Shown here: one piece after another, positions 1-8,249 of the stretch | Position numbering within the stretch: position 1 is the stretch's first letter | Layout: the number at the start of each line of letters is the position of its first letter | Made by a program: the position numbers and the translations under genes | The notes under the pieces: generated by a model | What the model was told of the DNA's origin: nothing | The model's input: the letters and a program-made list of their open reading frames with translations, nothing else | The model's database searches: none | Assembly: GCF_009192745.1 (NCBI RefSeq) | Contig: NZ_VTFV01000003.1 | Location: 186,001-250,000 of the forward strand | Direction: 5' to 3' | Source of the DNA: Arthrobacter citreus | GTDB lineage: Bacteria > Actinomycetota > Actinomycetes > Actinomycetales > Micrococcaceae | DNA: 64,000 bases

Positions 1-231
1 GGTGACGTCGGGGCCGACGGCTGAAACCACGCCGGTGGCTTCGTGGCCGAGCAGGAACGGATAGTCATCGCTGATGCCGCCCTGCTTGTAGTGCAGGTCC
101 GTGTGGCAGACGCCGCAGGTGAGGATGTCCACCAGTGCTTCTCCGGGCCCGGGATCCGGAACCAGGATGGTCTCCAGGGAGACCGGCGCGTTCTTTTCCT
201 TGACTACTACAGCTTGGACCTTGTGAACCAT
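1..231 (-). CDS. mscR: S-(hydroxymethyl)mycothiol dehydrogenase, N-terminal 77 residues (cut by window edge)
   Basis: Zinc-dependent medium-chain alcohol dehydrogenase that oxidises the formaldehyde-mycothiol adduct in actinobacteria. Only the GroES-like start is present. The CGVCHTD motif at residues 39-45 supplies the catalytic zinc ligand Cys39, and the LGHEATG motif around 61-67 supplies His63 and Glu64. The start MVHKVQAVVVKEKNAPV is characteristic of this subfamily rather than of general alcohol dehydrogenases. The frame is open to the window edge. A mycoredoxin lies immediately upstream in the same orientation, so two mycothiol-linked functions sit together. The subfamily call rests on about one fifth of the protein. 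Confidence 0.88.
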   Translation of the reverse strand, partial: MVHKVQAVVVKEKNAPVSLETILVPDPGPGEALVDILTCGVCHTDLHYKQGGISDDYPFLLGHEATGVVSAVGPDVT

Positions 232-294
232 GGGGGAGGGCTGCCTCTCGGGAGATGTCTCAGGGGCACCCCGGCGTTCCGGGGCTACTGTTCC

Positions 295-323
295 ATCCTA
301 GGGACGCCGATGCCGGGAGTCAC
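295..323 (-). promoter_or_regulatory. Candidate promoter of the mycothiol dehydrogenase gene
   Basis: On the minus strand, GTGACT (-35) and TAGGAT (-10) are separated by exactly 17 bases. The predicted start of transcription lies about 55-60 bases before the ATG at 231. The element overlaps the hairpin that closes the mycoredoxin gene. The assignment is by eye only. Confidence 0.4.
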
Positions 324-342
324 TTTCGCGGCTCCCGGCATC
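309..342 (-). terminator. Hairpin downstream of mycoredoxin
   Basis: Perfect 11-bp inverted repeat (GATGCCGGGAG / CTCCCGGCATC) with a 12-base loop, 20 bases after the mycoredoxin stop. There is no U-tract, so it is either a weak intrinsic terminator or an RNA-stabilising hairpin. Confidence 0.5.
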
Positions 343-361
343 GAATAGGTGAAAGGTCAGG

Positions 362-634
362 TCAGAGGCCCAGGCGGGACTTCACCTCAGCGGCCGAGGG
401 ATTGGTGGCTGCCGAGCCGTCGGGGAAGACCACGGTCGGAACGGTCTGGTTGCCTCCGTTGAGGGCTTCCACCAGTTCCGCCGTGCCTTCGGTGTTCTCG
501 ATATTCACCTCGGTGTAGCCGATTCCCGCCGCATCCAGCTGGGACTTCAGCCGCCGGCAGTATCCGCACCAGCTGGTGGAGAACATGGTGATGGTTCCGG
601 CCTCGGGAGTGAACGCTTCGGCAGTGACGGACAT
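362..634 (-). CDS. mrx1: Mycoredoxin (glutaredoxin-like, CGYC active site)
   Basis: A 90-residue thioredoxin-fold protein that reduces mycothiol-protein mixed disulfides in the cytoplasm. The active site is SWCGYC, with Cys23 and Cys26, as in Mrx1-type mycoredoxins. The cis-Pro region reads NQTVPTVVF, followed by the FPDGS stretch usual in the family. I chose the ATG at 634 because an AGGAG ribosome site lies about 6 bases upstream and the protein then starts at the normal place. A longer frame reaching 679 adds 15 residues without family support. Its neighbour is the mycothiol-dependent formaldehyde dehydrogenase. Confidence 0.92.
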   Translation of the reverse strand: MSVTAEAFTPEAGTITMFSTSWCGYCRRLKSQLDAAGIGYTEVNIENTEGTAELVEALNGGNQTVPTVVFPDGSAATNPSAAEVKSRLGL

Positions 635-744
635 TGGAGCTCCTTGGTGGGTTGTGCGGGTGTTCTGCTGCCTCGTCAACGCCGCTGTGGCCGCTTTGAT
701 TCCCGGGTTGGGACGGCCGGGACCGTGCGGGGCAGACTGGAGGC

Positions 745-1527
745 ATGTGCGGACGATACGTGATGGCCCGGGCCATCGGTGACCTGGTGGCGGAAGCAGA
801 GGCCGAGGCCGATGCCAACCTTGAGCTGCGCCGGTCCTGGAACGTTGCGCCGACCTCGGACGTGCCGGTGGTGCTTGAACGCGTGCTCGACGGCGCCGCC
901 GTCCGGCAGGTTCACGTAGCCCGCTGGGGACTGGTCCCGGGCTGGGCCAAGGACAGCTCCGTGGGCGTGCGTGCCTTCAACGCCCGCAGCGAAACCCTGT
1001 TGGAGAAGCCCACCTTCCGTGACGCGGTCCTTTCCCGCCGGTGCGCTGTGCCCATGGAGGGATACTACGAGTGGCAGGCTGGTCCCGGCGGCACCCGCAA
1101 ACCCTATTTTGTCCGCCGGGCTGACGGCAGGCTGCACTGGTTCGCCGGATTGTACGAATGGTGGGCGGACCCGGCCCTGTCCGCCGGGGACCCGAACCGC
1201 TGGCTGCTGTCAGCATCCGTCATCACGCTGGCCTCACCGGAGCCGGAAAGCGCAGACCCGCTCCTGCGCAGGCTCGGCGAACTCCACGACAGGATGCCCC
1301 TGCCCCTGGCCGGGGAGGACCTGGACGCGTGGCTCGCGCCGGGGACGCTTAGCGCCACCAAGGCGCTCGAAGCGCTGGGATGCGCACTGGGCAACGCCTA
1401 CGCTGCCGCCGCCGGCTGGATCATCGAACCGGCCAACCCGGCGGTGGGAAACGTACGCCATGACGGTCCCTGGCTGCTGGACGCCGAAGCTGAACCCGGG
1501 AACGAAACCGAGGCCGTGCTGTTCTAG
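745..1527 (+). CDS. SOS response-associated peptidase (SRAP / YedK-HMCES family)
   Basis: A 260-residue SRAP-domain protein that protects abasic sites in single-stranded DNA by a covalent link through Cys2. All family key residues are visible: MCGRY with Cys2, FNARSE with Asn79, MEGYYEW with Glu105, and ELHDRMP with His181. Length is normal (YedK about 220). The N-terminal Met is removed to expose Cys2, which fixes the ATG at 745. CAGACT lies 6 bases before the ATG, a spacing that would fit a leaderless transcript, while GGAGG lies too close to act well as a ribosome site. No LexA box is seen here despite the family name. Confidence 0.95.
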   Translation: MCGRYVMARAIGDLVAEAEAEADANLELRRSWNVAPTSDVPVVLERVLDGAAVRQVHVARWGLVPGWAKDSSVGVRAFNARSETLLEKPTFRDAVLSRRCAVPMEGYYEWQAGPGGTRKPYFVRRADGRLHWFAGLYEWWADPALSAGDPNRWLLSASVITLASPEPESADPLLRRLGELHDRMPLPLAGEDLDAWLAPGTLSATKALEALGCALGNAYAAAAGWIIEPANPAVGNVRHDGPWLLDAEAEPGNETEAVLF

Positions 1528-1548
1528 GACTGCGGCGAACAGGCGCGG

Positions 1549-2022
1549 TCAGGAAACCGAACTGGTGGGAAGTGCCGCGCCGGGGTCTCCGGGGTCCAGG
1601 GCCGAGAGGCTCACGGTGCCGTCTTCGGCAACCCGCAGCCCGGGGTTGTGGCAGATCTCCCAGCGGAAACCGTCCGGATCCGTGAAATACCCCGAGTAGC
1701 CGCCCCAGCTCATCTGCATGCCCGGAGCAGCTATGGACCCGCCGGCCGCAGCGGCCTCATGCAGGATCGCATCCACGTCCTTCGGGGAGTCGACGTTGTG
1801 CGCCAGGGTGAACGGCGCCAGGCTGGCCGACCCGGTGGCTCCTGACTCCGCGGCCAGGTGGTCGCTGCGGAAGAAGGAGAGCAGGATTCCGTGTCCCACC
1901 TGGAAGAACACCACCTCGCCGGGAACATACTGCACGGGGTTCCAGCCCAGGCGGCCGTAAAAGGCATAGGACACTTCAACATCGCGCACGCCTAGGGTGA
2001 CGACGCTCAACTGGGGCAGCAT
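1549..2022 (-). CDS. VOC-family (glyoxalase/bleomycin-resistance fold) protein
   Basis: A 157-residue protein with two beta-alpha-beta-beta-beta modules. The start LSVVTLGVRDVEVSYAFY is the usual first VOC strand and helix. GGYSGYFTDPDGFRWEICHNP is the usual last module with the metal-ligand glutamate (WEI). Substrate is unknown; such proteins include small-molecule lyases, dioxygenases and resistance proteins. The ATG at 2022 follows a GGGAAG-like ribosome site; a TTG at 2052 would add 10 residues. It converges on the SRAP gene with only 21 bases between the stops. Confidence 0.85.
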   Translation of the reverse strand: MLPQLSVVTLGVRDVEVSYAFYGRLGWNPVQYVPGEVVFFQVGHGILLSFFRSDHLAAESGATGSASLAPFTLAHNVDSPKDVDAILHEAAAAGGSIAAPGMQMSWGGYSGYFTDPDGFRWEICHNPGLRVAEDGTVSLSALDPGDPGAALPTSSVS

Positions 2023-2225
2023 GTAGGAATCTTCCCACCGAAACCCCGGCAAACCCAGAACATGACCTGCCTGGATTTTCGCGCCGGACCGGACCGGTCT
2101 TTGGCAGCGGCCGTTGACTCGGCCTGTGCAGGGAGCCTCTTATTGAAAACGGCAGTGCACGTCCAGGGACGGAGTGAAGACCGGCAAACTCTTCCCCGCG
2201 CTATCGCGAGAATGCGACGAGGCCC

Positions 2226-4523
2226 ATGAGCACAGCGATCCCCCCGAATTCCGGGCATTCCCAGCCCGCCCGGCCCTCCTCCGCGGAAGGTGCGGCGGCT
2301 GTTCCTTCAGGCCGCGAAGGCCCGCCCCGCGAAGGCCCGCCCCGGGACGGCGGGCGCAGCGCAGGCCCACCTGCCTGGCTGCGGATCGTGATTCCCGTAC
2401 TGCTGATCGTCATCTGGTTCGGCCTGGGCGGGGTGGGCGGACCGTACTTCGGCAAGATCAGCGAAGTCCAGCAGAATGACCAGGCTTCCTACCTTCCCTC
2501 CAGCTCCGAGTCCACTAAGGTCAGCGAGCTTCAGCCGGAGTTTACCGACAGCGAGGCGATCCCCGCCGTCGTGCTTTACGTCAACGATTCCGGGCTGACC
2601 GATGCCGACCGCACCTTCATCCAGGACCGGGAGAAGGCCTTCGCGGACGCCCCGGGGGTCAGCGGCGGCGTGTCCCCGGCCCAGTTCTCGGAAGACGGAA
2701 AGGCTGCGGAAATCTTTGTGCCGGTGACGGATGACGACGCCGCGGCAGACAACGTGGAGAACCTCAGCACCGTGGCGAAGGACGGACTGCCGGACGGGCT
2801 CAGCGCGTATGTGACCGGACCGGCCGGACAGCTGGCGGATATTTCCCAGGCGTTCGGCGGCATTGACGGGGCCCTGCTGATCGTTGCCGTGATCGCCGTG
2901 CTGGTGATCCTGGTGATTGTCTACCGTTCGCCGCTGCTGCCCATCCTGGTGCTGCTCACCTCCATCCTGGCGCTCTCCGCCGCGATCCTTGCCGTGTACT
3001 GGCTGGCCAAAGCCGGTGCAGTAACGCTGAACGGGCAGGTACAGGGAATCCTGTTCATCCTCGGCATCGGCGCAGCCACGGACTACTCCCTGCTCTACGT
3101 CTCCCGGTACCGCGAAGCCCTGCGGGACCACGCGGACCGCTGGGGAGCAACCCGGGCTGCGCTGCGGGGCACGCTGGAACCCGTGACCGCCTCCGCCGGC
3201 ACCGTGGTGGCGGGGCTGCTGTGCCTGCTGCTCAGTGACCTGAACTCAAACAAGGCCCTCGCACCGGTGGCCTCCCTGGGGATTGTCTGTTCCTATCTGG
3301 CGGCCATGACGCTGCTGCCGTCCCTGCTCTTTGTCTGTGGCCGGGCCGCGTTCTGGCCGCGGCGCCCGGCGTTCGGCTCCCCGCACCCGGACCGGGACCA
3401 CCAGGCGCACGGTTTCTGGCCAGGCGTTGCCCGCACCGTGCGCAACCATTCCCGGCGCACCTGGCTGATCTGCGCCGTCGTACTGGCCGCCGCCGCGGTG
3501 GCAGTGGTGGACTTCCGCGCCTCAGGGGTGCCGCAGAGCGACTTTGTGCTGGGACAGACCGAAGCCAAGGAAGGGCAGGCGGCCCTGGGCGAGCATTTCC
3601 CCTCAGGATCCGGCAGCCCGGTGCTGATCGTGGCCCCTGAATCGGAACTGCAGTCCGTTGCGGACACGGTGCTTGGCACCAGCGGCATCTCCGACGTCAC
3701 CGTGGTGGCGCAGGGCACCCCGGCAGGTTCCCTGCCCGTCACCGACGCCGGAGTGCAGGTTCCCCCGATCCCCGGTTCCGAGAACGCGTCCCCCAAGACC
3801 GTGGACGGGCAGGTGCTGCTGCAGGCGACCCTGACGGAGAACGCCGACTCGACCGCAGCCGAGGACACGGTCCGCGAACTGCGGGAGAAACTGGCGGATA
3901 AGCCGGAGGTCCTGGTGGGCGGAACGACCGCCACGACAGTGGACACGAACGACGCCGCGGAGCACGACCGCAACCTGATCATCCCGGTAGTGCTGGTGGT
4001 GATCTTCTTCCTGTTGATGCTCCTGCTGCGGGCGGTGCTGGCACCTTTCCTGCTCATCCTTACCGTGATGCTGTCCTTCGGAGCGACACTGGGCATCTCC
4101 GCGCTGCTGTTCAACTACGTGCTGGACTTCCCGGGTGCTGATCCGGCAGTGCCGCTGTACGGGTTCATCTTCCTGGTTGCCCTTGGCGTGGACTACAACA
4201 TCTTCCTGATGACCCGTGTGCGGGAGGAGAGCCTTGTCCTGGGCACCCGGGACGGGATCGTCCGGGGACTGATGATCACCGGCGGGGTCATTACCTCCGC
4301 CGGAATCGTGCTCGCCGCTACCTTCGCGGCACTGGGCGTGATCCCCGTGCTGTTCCTGGCCCAGCTGGCTTTCATCGTCGCCTTCGGCGTGCTGCTGGAC
4401 ACCCTTGTGGTGCGCTCGCTGCTGGTCCCGGCGCTGTCCTATGACATTGGCCCGCGGATCTGGTGGCCCTCGAAACTGGGCCGGCCGGCCGAGCCGGAAA
4501 AGTCCGAAACGCCGTCCCGGTAA
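2226..4523 (+). CDS. MMPL-family (RND superfamily) membrane transporter
   Basis: A 765-residue inner-membrane protein with duplicated MMPL architecture. There is a Pro/Gly-rich cytoplasmic start with a repeated EGPPREGPPRDG stretch, a first membrane segment near residues 50-70, a large external loop, a block of membrane segments (about 215-385), a second external loop, and a final block (about 575-745). LGIGAATDYSLLYVSRYRE (first block) and ALGVDYNIFLMTRVREE (second block) hold the conserved Asp-Tyr pairs typical of proton-driven MMPL proteins. Substrate is unknown; relatives export lipids or drugs. The chorismate mutase gene starts 10 bases after it, so the two are probably co-transcribed. 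Confidence 0.93.
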   Translation: MSTAIPPNSGHSQPARPSSAEGAAAVPSGREGPPREGPPRDGGRSAGPPAWLRIVIPVLLIVIWFGLGGVGGPYFGKISEVQQNDQASYLPSSSESTKVSELQPEFTDSEAIPAVVLYVNDSGLTDADRTFIQDREKAFADAPGVSGGVSPAQFSEDGKAAEIFVPVTDDDAAADNVENLSTVAKDGLPDGLSAYVTGPAGQLADISQAFGGIDGALLIVAVIAVLVILVIVYRSPLLPILVLLTSILALSAAILAVYWLAKAGAVTLNGQVQGILFILGIGAATDYSLLYVSRYREALRDHADRWGATRAALRGTLEPVTASAGTVVAGLLCLLLSDLNSNKALAPVASLGIVCSYLAAMTLLPSLLFVCGRAAFWPRRPAFGSPHPDRDHQAHGFWPGVARTVRNHSRRTWLICAVVLAAAAVAVVDFRASGVPQSDFVLGQTEAKEGQAALGEHFPSGSGSPVLIVAPESELQSVADTVLGTSGISDVTVVAQGTPAGSLPVTDAGVQVPPIPGSENASPKTVDGQVLLQATLTENADSTAAEDTVRELREKLADKPEVLVGGTTATTVDTNDAAEHDRNLIIPVVLVVIFFLLMLLLRAVLAPFLLILTVMLSFGATLGISALLFNYVLDFPGADPAVPLYGFIFLVALGVDYNIFLMTRVREESLVLGTRDGIVRGLMITGGVITSAGIVLAATFAALGVIPVLFLAQLAFIVAFGVLLDTLVVRSLLVPALSYDIGPRIWWPSKLGRPAEPEKSETPSR

Positions 4524-4533
4524 ACTGGAAGCC

Positions 4534-4875
4534 ATGGGAGAAACAGTGGAAACAGACCCGACTACCGAACAGCTTGTGGCCGTACGCACGGCCATTGACG
4601 AGATAGACGAAGAAATTGTGGCGCTGATCTGGCGCCGCGAACGCCTGGTGCGCCTGGCCGGGGGACTGAAGGACGACGACGCCCAGGTCCGCGCGCGGGA
4701 CCGGGTAGAGGAAGTCATCAACCACGTGCGGGAAGCCGCGCAGGCGCAGGAACAGGACTCCACGGTGGTGGAAAAGACCTACCGCGCGATGATCGACGCG
4801 TTCATTGACTACGAGCTGCGCACCCGGCACGAGGATGAAGCGCAGGCACGCCTGGACGCGTTCAGCCGCAGCTAG
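4534..4875 (+). CDS. Chorismate mutase (AroQ/PchB-like helical family)
   Basis: A 113-residue all-helical protein. The segment VRTAIDEIDEEIVALIWRRE matches the first helix of AroQ enzymes, which carries the substrate-binding Arg. GGLKDDDAQVRARDRVEEV supplies the usual Lys and second Arg region. The enzyme converts chorismate to prephenate for Phe/Tyr synthesis. The overall helix pattern also resembles PchB-type isochorismate lyases, which cannot be excluded. The start at 4534 follows GGAAG-type sequence and avoids an unsupported 43-residue extension that overlaps the MMPL gene. Confidence 0.82.
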   Translation: MGETVETDPTTEQLVAVRTAIDEIDEEIVALIWRRERLVRLAGGLKDDDAQVRARDRVEEVINHVREAAQAQEQDSTVVEKTYRAMIDAFIDYELRTRHEDEAQARLDAFSRS

Positions 4876-4904
4876 CCGGGGCTGTTCCCGGCGCCCCCCG
4901 GCTA
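4873..4904. terminator. Hairpin between convergent chorismate mutase and CoA-transferase genes
   Basis: TAGCCGGGG pairs with CCCCGGCTA (9 bp), starting at the chorismate mutase stop codon and ending at the stop of the convergent gene. There is no U-tract on either strand. It is probably a bidirectional terminator. Confidence 0.45.
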
Positions 4905-6203
4905 CCACGCTGCGGGAGCTGATCCCAGGGGCGCGGCAGGCACGTCCCACCGCATTTCGGGAACCGGTCCTTCAGAGCGAAACGCCAGCGGAGGTGCCAG
5001 CCGCTCGCCCGGGCCCCACCAGGTCTGTTCCGCAGCCCGGGGCAGGGAGGGCGGCGCCGGATCGGGCGGTGACTCCCAGAGCGGAGGCACCGGCCCGCGG
5101 GCATCGGCGGCCCGTTGGAGTTCCACAGCCGTCCGGGCCAGGGAAAGCCTTGCGGCATATACCTCACCGTCCAGCCGGCGGGTCCACGCCCGCACGGCTG
5201 CCGCAGCGGCCAGGTATCCGGTGGCCTGGTCCAGTGCCTGGACAGGCAGCGGCAGCGGCGCATCCGCGGCGGACCAGGCCATGCCGGCGTCGGCAATGCC
5301 CGAGGCCGTCTGCACCAGGGAATCGAAGCCGCGGCGTCCGCGCCACGGCCCGGTCCAGCCCCAGGCATCCAGTGCCACGGTTACGACGCCGGGGCGCAGC
5401 TGCTGGAGGCGGTGTTCGTCCAGTCCCAGCCCGGTGAGGGCGCCGGGGCGGTAACCGTGCACCACCAGGTCGGCCGTGGAAATCAGCTCACGGACCTTCG
5501 CCGCCCCGTCAGGGGTGCCCAGGTCCAGCCGGGTGCAGCGCTTTCCCACTGTCATCTCCGCCTCCAGCGACGGCTCCTGCCAGCCGGGCGGATCAATGCG
5601 CAGAACCCGTGCTCCGAAGCCGGCCAGGAAGCGGGTGGCCACCGGCCCCGCGATGACACGGGTGAGGTCCAGGACCCGGACTCCGTGCAGCGGCCGGAGC
5701 GGAGTTCCGGAGGTTTCGGCGGGACGCCGCGCCGCGCGCCGGGTCCAGCCAATGAGGGGCTCGGCGCTGACAGCCTGTCCCTGCGGGTGCGCCAGCCACT
5801 GTTCCGCCGTCCGCAGCCGGGCAGCGCAGCCGCCGGCTGCCACCACCGCTTCTTCCAGTTCCCCGCCTTTCCAGGCCCTCACCGCCACGGACGCTGTCTC
5901 CGGGCCGGCATCTCCCGGAAGTCCCAGGACAGCGAGCGCCGCGCGCCGGTGGTGCGGGGCGTTGGTGTGCAGCCGGACCCAGCCGTCCGCACACCGGTAG
6001 TCACGCGAGAGCGGGTCCCAGGGCGGGGGAACCTCCCACCCGGCCGGGCGGAATGACGGGCCGAACCAGGCGCGGGCAAGATCCGAATCTACTTGAGCCT
6101 GCACCGGAACTCCGGAGAGCCGGGACGCAAGTTCCGCAACCGCGCTGCCCGCGGCCGCAACGGACGCAGCCGCGAAAGAGCGCACGGGGTAGCAAGACTC
6201 CAT
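4902..6203 (-). CDS. CoA-transferase family III (CaiB/BaiF) protein with apparently permuted halves
   Basis: A 433-residue protein. The sequence GVRVLDLTRVIAGPVATRFL, which begins ordinary family III CoA-transferases, appears only at residues 174-193. It is followed by the normal continuation up to WGWTGPWRGRRGFDSLVQ, where Asp294 matches the catalytic Asp. Residues 70-150 (ADGWVRLHTNAPHHRRAAL, then an AAGG/EQWLAHPQ stretch) look like the C-terminal half of an ordinary member. The order is therefore C-half then N-half. The family moves CoA between carboxylic acids; the substrate here is unknown. The ATG at 6203 is the only start giving the whole reading frame. Confidence 0.8.
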   Translation of the reverse strand: MESCYPVRSFAAASVAAAGSAVAELASRLSGVPVQAQVDSDLARAWFGPSFRPAGWEVPPPWDPLSRDYRCADGWVRLHTNAPHHRRAALAVLGLPGDAGPETASVAVRAWKGGELEEAVVAAGGCAARLRTAEQWLAHPQGQAVSAEPLIGWTRRAARRPAETSGTPLRPLHGVRVLDLTRVIAGPVATRFLAGFGARVLRIDPPGWQEPSLEAEMTVGKRCTRLDLGTPDGAAKVRELISTADLVVHGYRPGALTGLGLDEHRLQQLRPGVVTVALDAWGWTGPWRGRRGFDSLVQTASGIADAGMAWSAADAPLPLPVQALDQATGYLAAAAAVRAWTRRLDGEVYAARLSLARTAVELQRAADARGPVPPLWESPPDPAPPSLPRAAEQTWWGPGERLAPPLAFRSEGPVPEMRWDVPAAPLGSAPAAW

Positions 6204-6312
6204 GCGGCAGCTCCCCTCGGGTCCGGATTCCTGTTGCAGTAGGCTACGTCACGGACCGGAGCCCGGACAGGGCCAAGGCCGCAGAATAAACCAGGCATGA
6301 AAGGCACGATCG

Positions 6313-6903
6313 TTGAACACCCCCGGCACCGCAGGCAGCCCCAACTGGAAAGCGGTGGCCGCCGCGCTCGCAGATTCCCGCAGGCTGCAGGTGTATGGCC
6401 GGGTTATTGCCGCTGCCGGGCAGGGCGAACCGCTCTCCGCCCGGGAACTGGACCGTGCCGGAAGCAAATCCCTGGCCGCGCTCCTCAAGGCCGGCCTGGT
6501 CCGGGAAGGGGAGGACGGTCTGCACCCGGTTCCGGAGGTCTTTTCCCGCCTGCTCGCCGCAGACCGGGCACCCCGGGATGAGTCCCCGCTGCGGCACCTG
6601 GGTCCCGGGAGCTCCGGCAGCCTTCCATCCAAACGGGCCGACCGCCTTGAAGTCCTGCACTATCTGGCCGGTGAGGTCTTTTCCCGGCACGGGGTACTGG
6701 ACGCCGGTGCCGGGGATCCCGCCGCCAGTCCTGCCCGGTTGACGGAAGCCGAGGTCACCGTCCGGCTGGCTTCCTTCACCCAGGACCCGGCGATGTTCCG
6801 GCGGGCGATGGTGGATGAAGGAATCGTGCAGCGCAGCCCGGACGGTTCCAGCTACTGGCTCAGCAGGCCGCGCCCGGCCCCCGGCATGGAGTTTGCCGGC
6901 TGA
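6313..6903 (+). CDS. DUF2087 domain-containing protein
   Basis: A 196-residue protein with a TTG start at 6313, an AAAGG ribosome site about 9 bases upstream. The N-terminal 85 residues read like a winged-helix unit (ARELDRAGSKSLAALLKAGLVREGEDGLHPV). The C-terminal 80 residues carry the DUF2087 pattern (EVLHYLAGEVFS ... LTEAEVTVRLASFTQDPAMFRRAMVDEGIVQRS ... YW), a domain often found behind ArsR-like DNA-binding regions. Function is probably regulatory; no target is suggested by the neighbours. Confidence 0.82.
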   Translation: MNTPGTAGSPNWKAVAAALADSRRLQVYGRVIAAAGQGEPLSARELDRAGSKSLAALLKAGLVREGEDGLHPVPEVFSRLLAADRAPRDESPLRHLGPGSSGSLPSKRADRLEVLHYLAGEVFSRHGVLDAGAGDPAASPARLTEAEVTVRLASFTQDPAMFRRAMVDEGIVQRSPDGSSYWLSRPRPAPGMEFAG

Positions 6904-6926
6904 GGAGCAGTTTTCCCGTGCCGGCG

Positions 6927-7967
6927 CTACGACGTTCCCTCTTCGAGGATGGACACGATTGAGAAGAGCGTAAAGCAGACAGCTCCGAGTCCAACCAGTA
7001 CGTGCGCTCCGACAAAGAACGCCGGATCTGTGCCTGCGGCTTCAAAGAGGAAAGCGGCGAAGAACAAGCAGGTGAGAGCCGTTCCGATGGGCATGAGCGG
7101 GATGCGGTTGGCCAGGGCAAACGTGCGGCGCCAGACGAGCGCGAGCAGCAGCACTTTTGACAGGATGCTGAAGCAGATCAGCCCCAGGCCGAGCAGCACG
7201 CATCCCGGGGCCAGCCGGTAGGACTCGTCCGAGCTGAACAGTACGAAGATCCCGAGCAAGAGGTTGGCTGTGCCCGCGGCAGCGACGAGCCAGGCCCAGG
7301 CGAAACGCTCACCGTCGCTGAAGACGTTGCGTACCTGGCGCACAATGCTGGCCACCAGGGCGATGAGCGACGTGCAGATCGCTGAGAGGCCGAGCAGGAC
7401 GTGACCGGCTACGAACCCGGGAGCGTCTCCGCGCAGCAGCAGGCCGGTTGCGAGGGAGAAACCGGTGACCGCGGCCGCAGCCGGTACTGCGATCAGCACG
7501 GCGCCGGCAGCCCGGGAATGCGCACCTTCCGGAGGGCCGCCCAAAGGCTCGAGAAGCTGTGCCGACTGGATCAGCGTGAATTTCGTGGACGCGGCCGCCA
7601 CCGTGCTTACGCACGCTGCGACCAGGCCGACGCCGATGACCACGAAGCCTGCGGTGAGGTTCTGCGGGGTGTTGCCCCGATTGGCCAGGATGATGCCCCA
7701 GACGACGGCTGCGGCAGCAGCCACGTAGCCGGTGAGCGGCAGGGCGATACTCCAGCCGCGCCCGTAGCGGCCGATGAGCTGCCGGATGATGGTGGCCGCC
7801 GTAGTGAACAGCGCATAACAGATGGCGGTCAGTCCCACGTTGACGTGTCCGGCAACAAAATGACCGGCATCGCCGGGCCCGGCAAGGATGTACAGCCCGT
7901 AGGACAGGCAGAGCGCTCCCATCAGGAGGGGTATGGCGCGAAAGATGACGCTCATCGTCCAGTTCAT
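6927..7967 (-). CDS. YhiM-like inner-membrane protein (DUF2776)
   Basis: A 346-residue polytopic protein with about ten membrane segments arranged as repeats, each carrying a VAGHV/VGAHV-type turn (near residues 37, 107, 195 and 324). It aligns by eye along its whole length with E. coli YhiM (about 350 residues), including ALVWRRTFALANRIPLMP and LVGLGAVCFTLFSIVSILE near the end. YhiM has been linked to acid survival in E. coli, but its mechanism is unknown. The ATG at 7967 has GGAG 6 bases upstream. It stands alone between a DUF2087 gene and the efflux pair. Confidence 0.87.
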   Translation of the reverse strand: MNWTMSVIFRAIPLLMGALCLSYGLYILAGPGDAGHFVAGHVNVGLTAICYALFTTAATIIRQLIGRYGRGWSIALPLTGYVAAAAAVVWGIILANRGNTPQNLTAGFVVIGVGLVAACVSTVAAASTKFTLIQSAQLLEPLGGPPEGAHSRAAGAVLIAVPAAAAVTGFSLATGLLLRGDAPGFVAGHVLLGLSAICTSLIALVASIVRQVRNVFSDGERFAWAWLVAAAGTANLLLGIFVLFSSDESYRLAPGCVLLGLGLICFSILSKVLLLALVWRRTFALANRIPLMPIGTALTCLFFAAFLFEAAGTDPAFFVGAHVLVGLGAVCFTLFSIVSILEEGTS

Positions 7968-8165
7968 GGTGTGCTCCGGAAGGACTCAGGGATCCTGTGC
8001 GCCGGCGCTCTGGCCGGTCCGCGGTTTAGTGCAAGTCTGCGCCCGGCCCACCCGCGGAACAATGCCCACATGGCGGGGCGCAGATCCCGGCAACGGAACT
8101 TCACACCCGCCGCCGCGGCGCCTGCCCTTCCCGGTGCGGCCGCTCCCATCGGCCGCTGCGGACCG

Positions 8166-8194
8166 TTGACTTGGCCGGACGGCGGGCGTCGAAT
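8166..8194 (+). promoter_or_regulatory. Candidate promoter of the tandem DHA2 efflux genes
   Basis: TTGACT (-35) and TCGAAT (-10) are separated by 17 bases, about 55 bases before the TTG start at 8250. The -10 element is weak. Confidence 0.3.
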
Positions 8195-8249
8195 GGGTAG
8201 TGGGTTTTGGTTCCAGACCATCCATGGATGACTTCCCTAGGAGGCGTCA

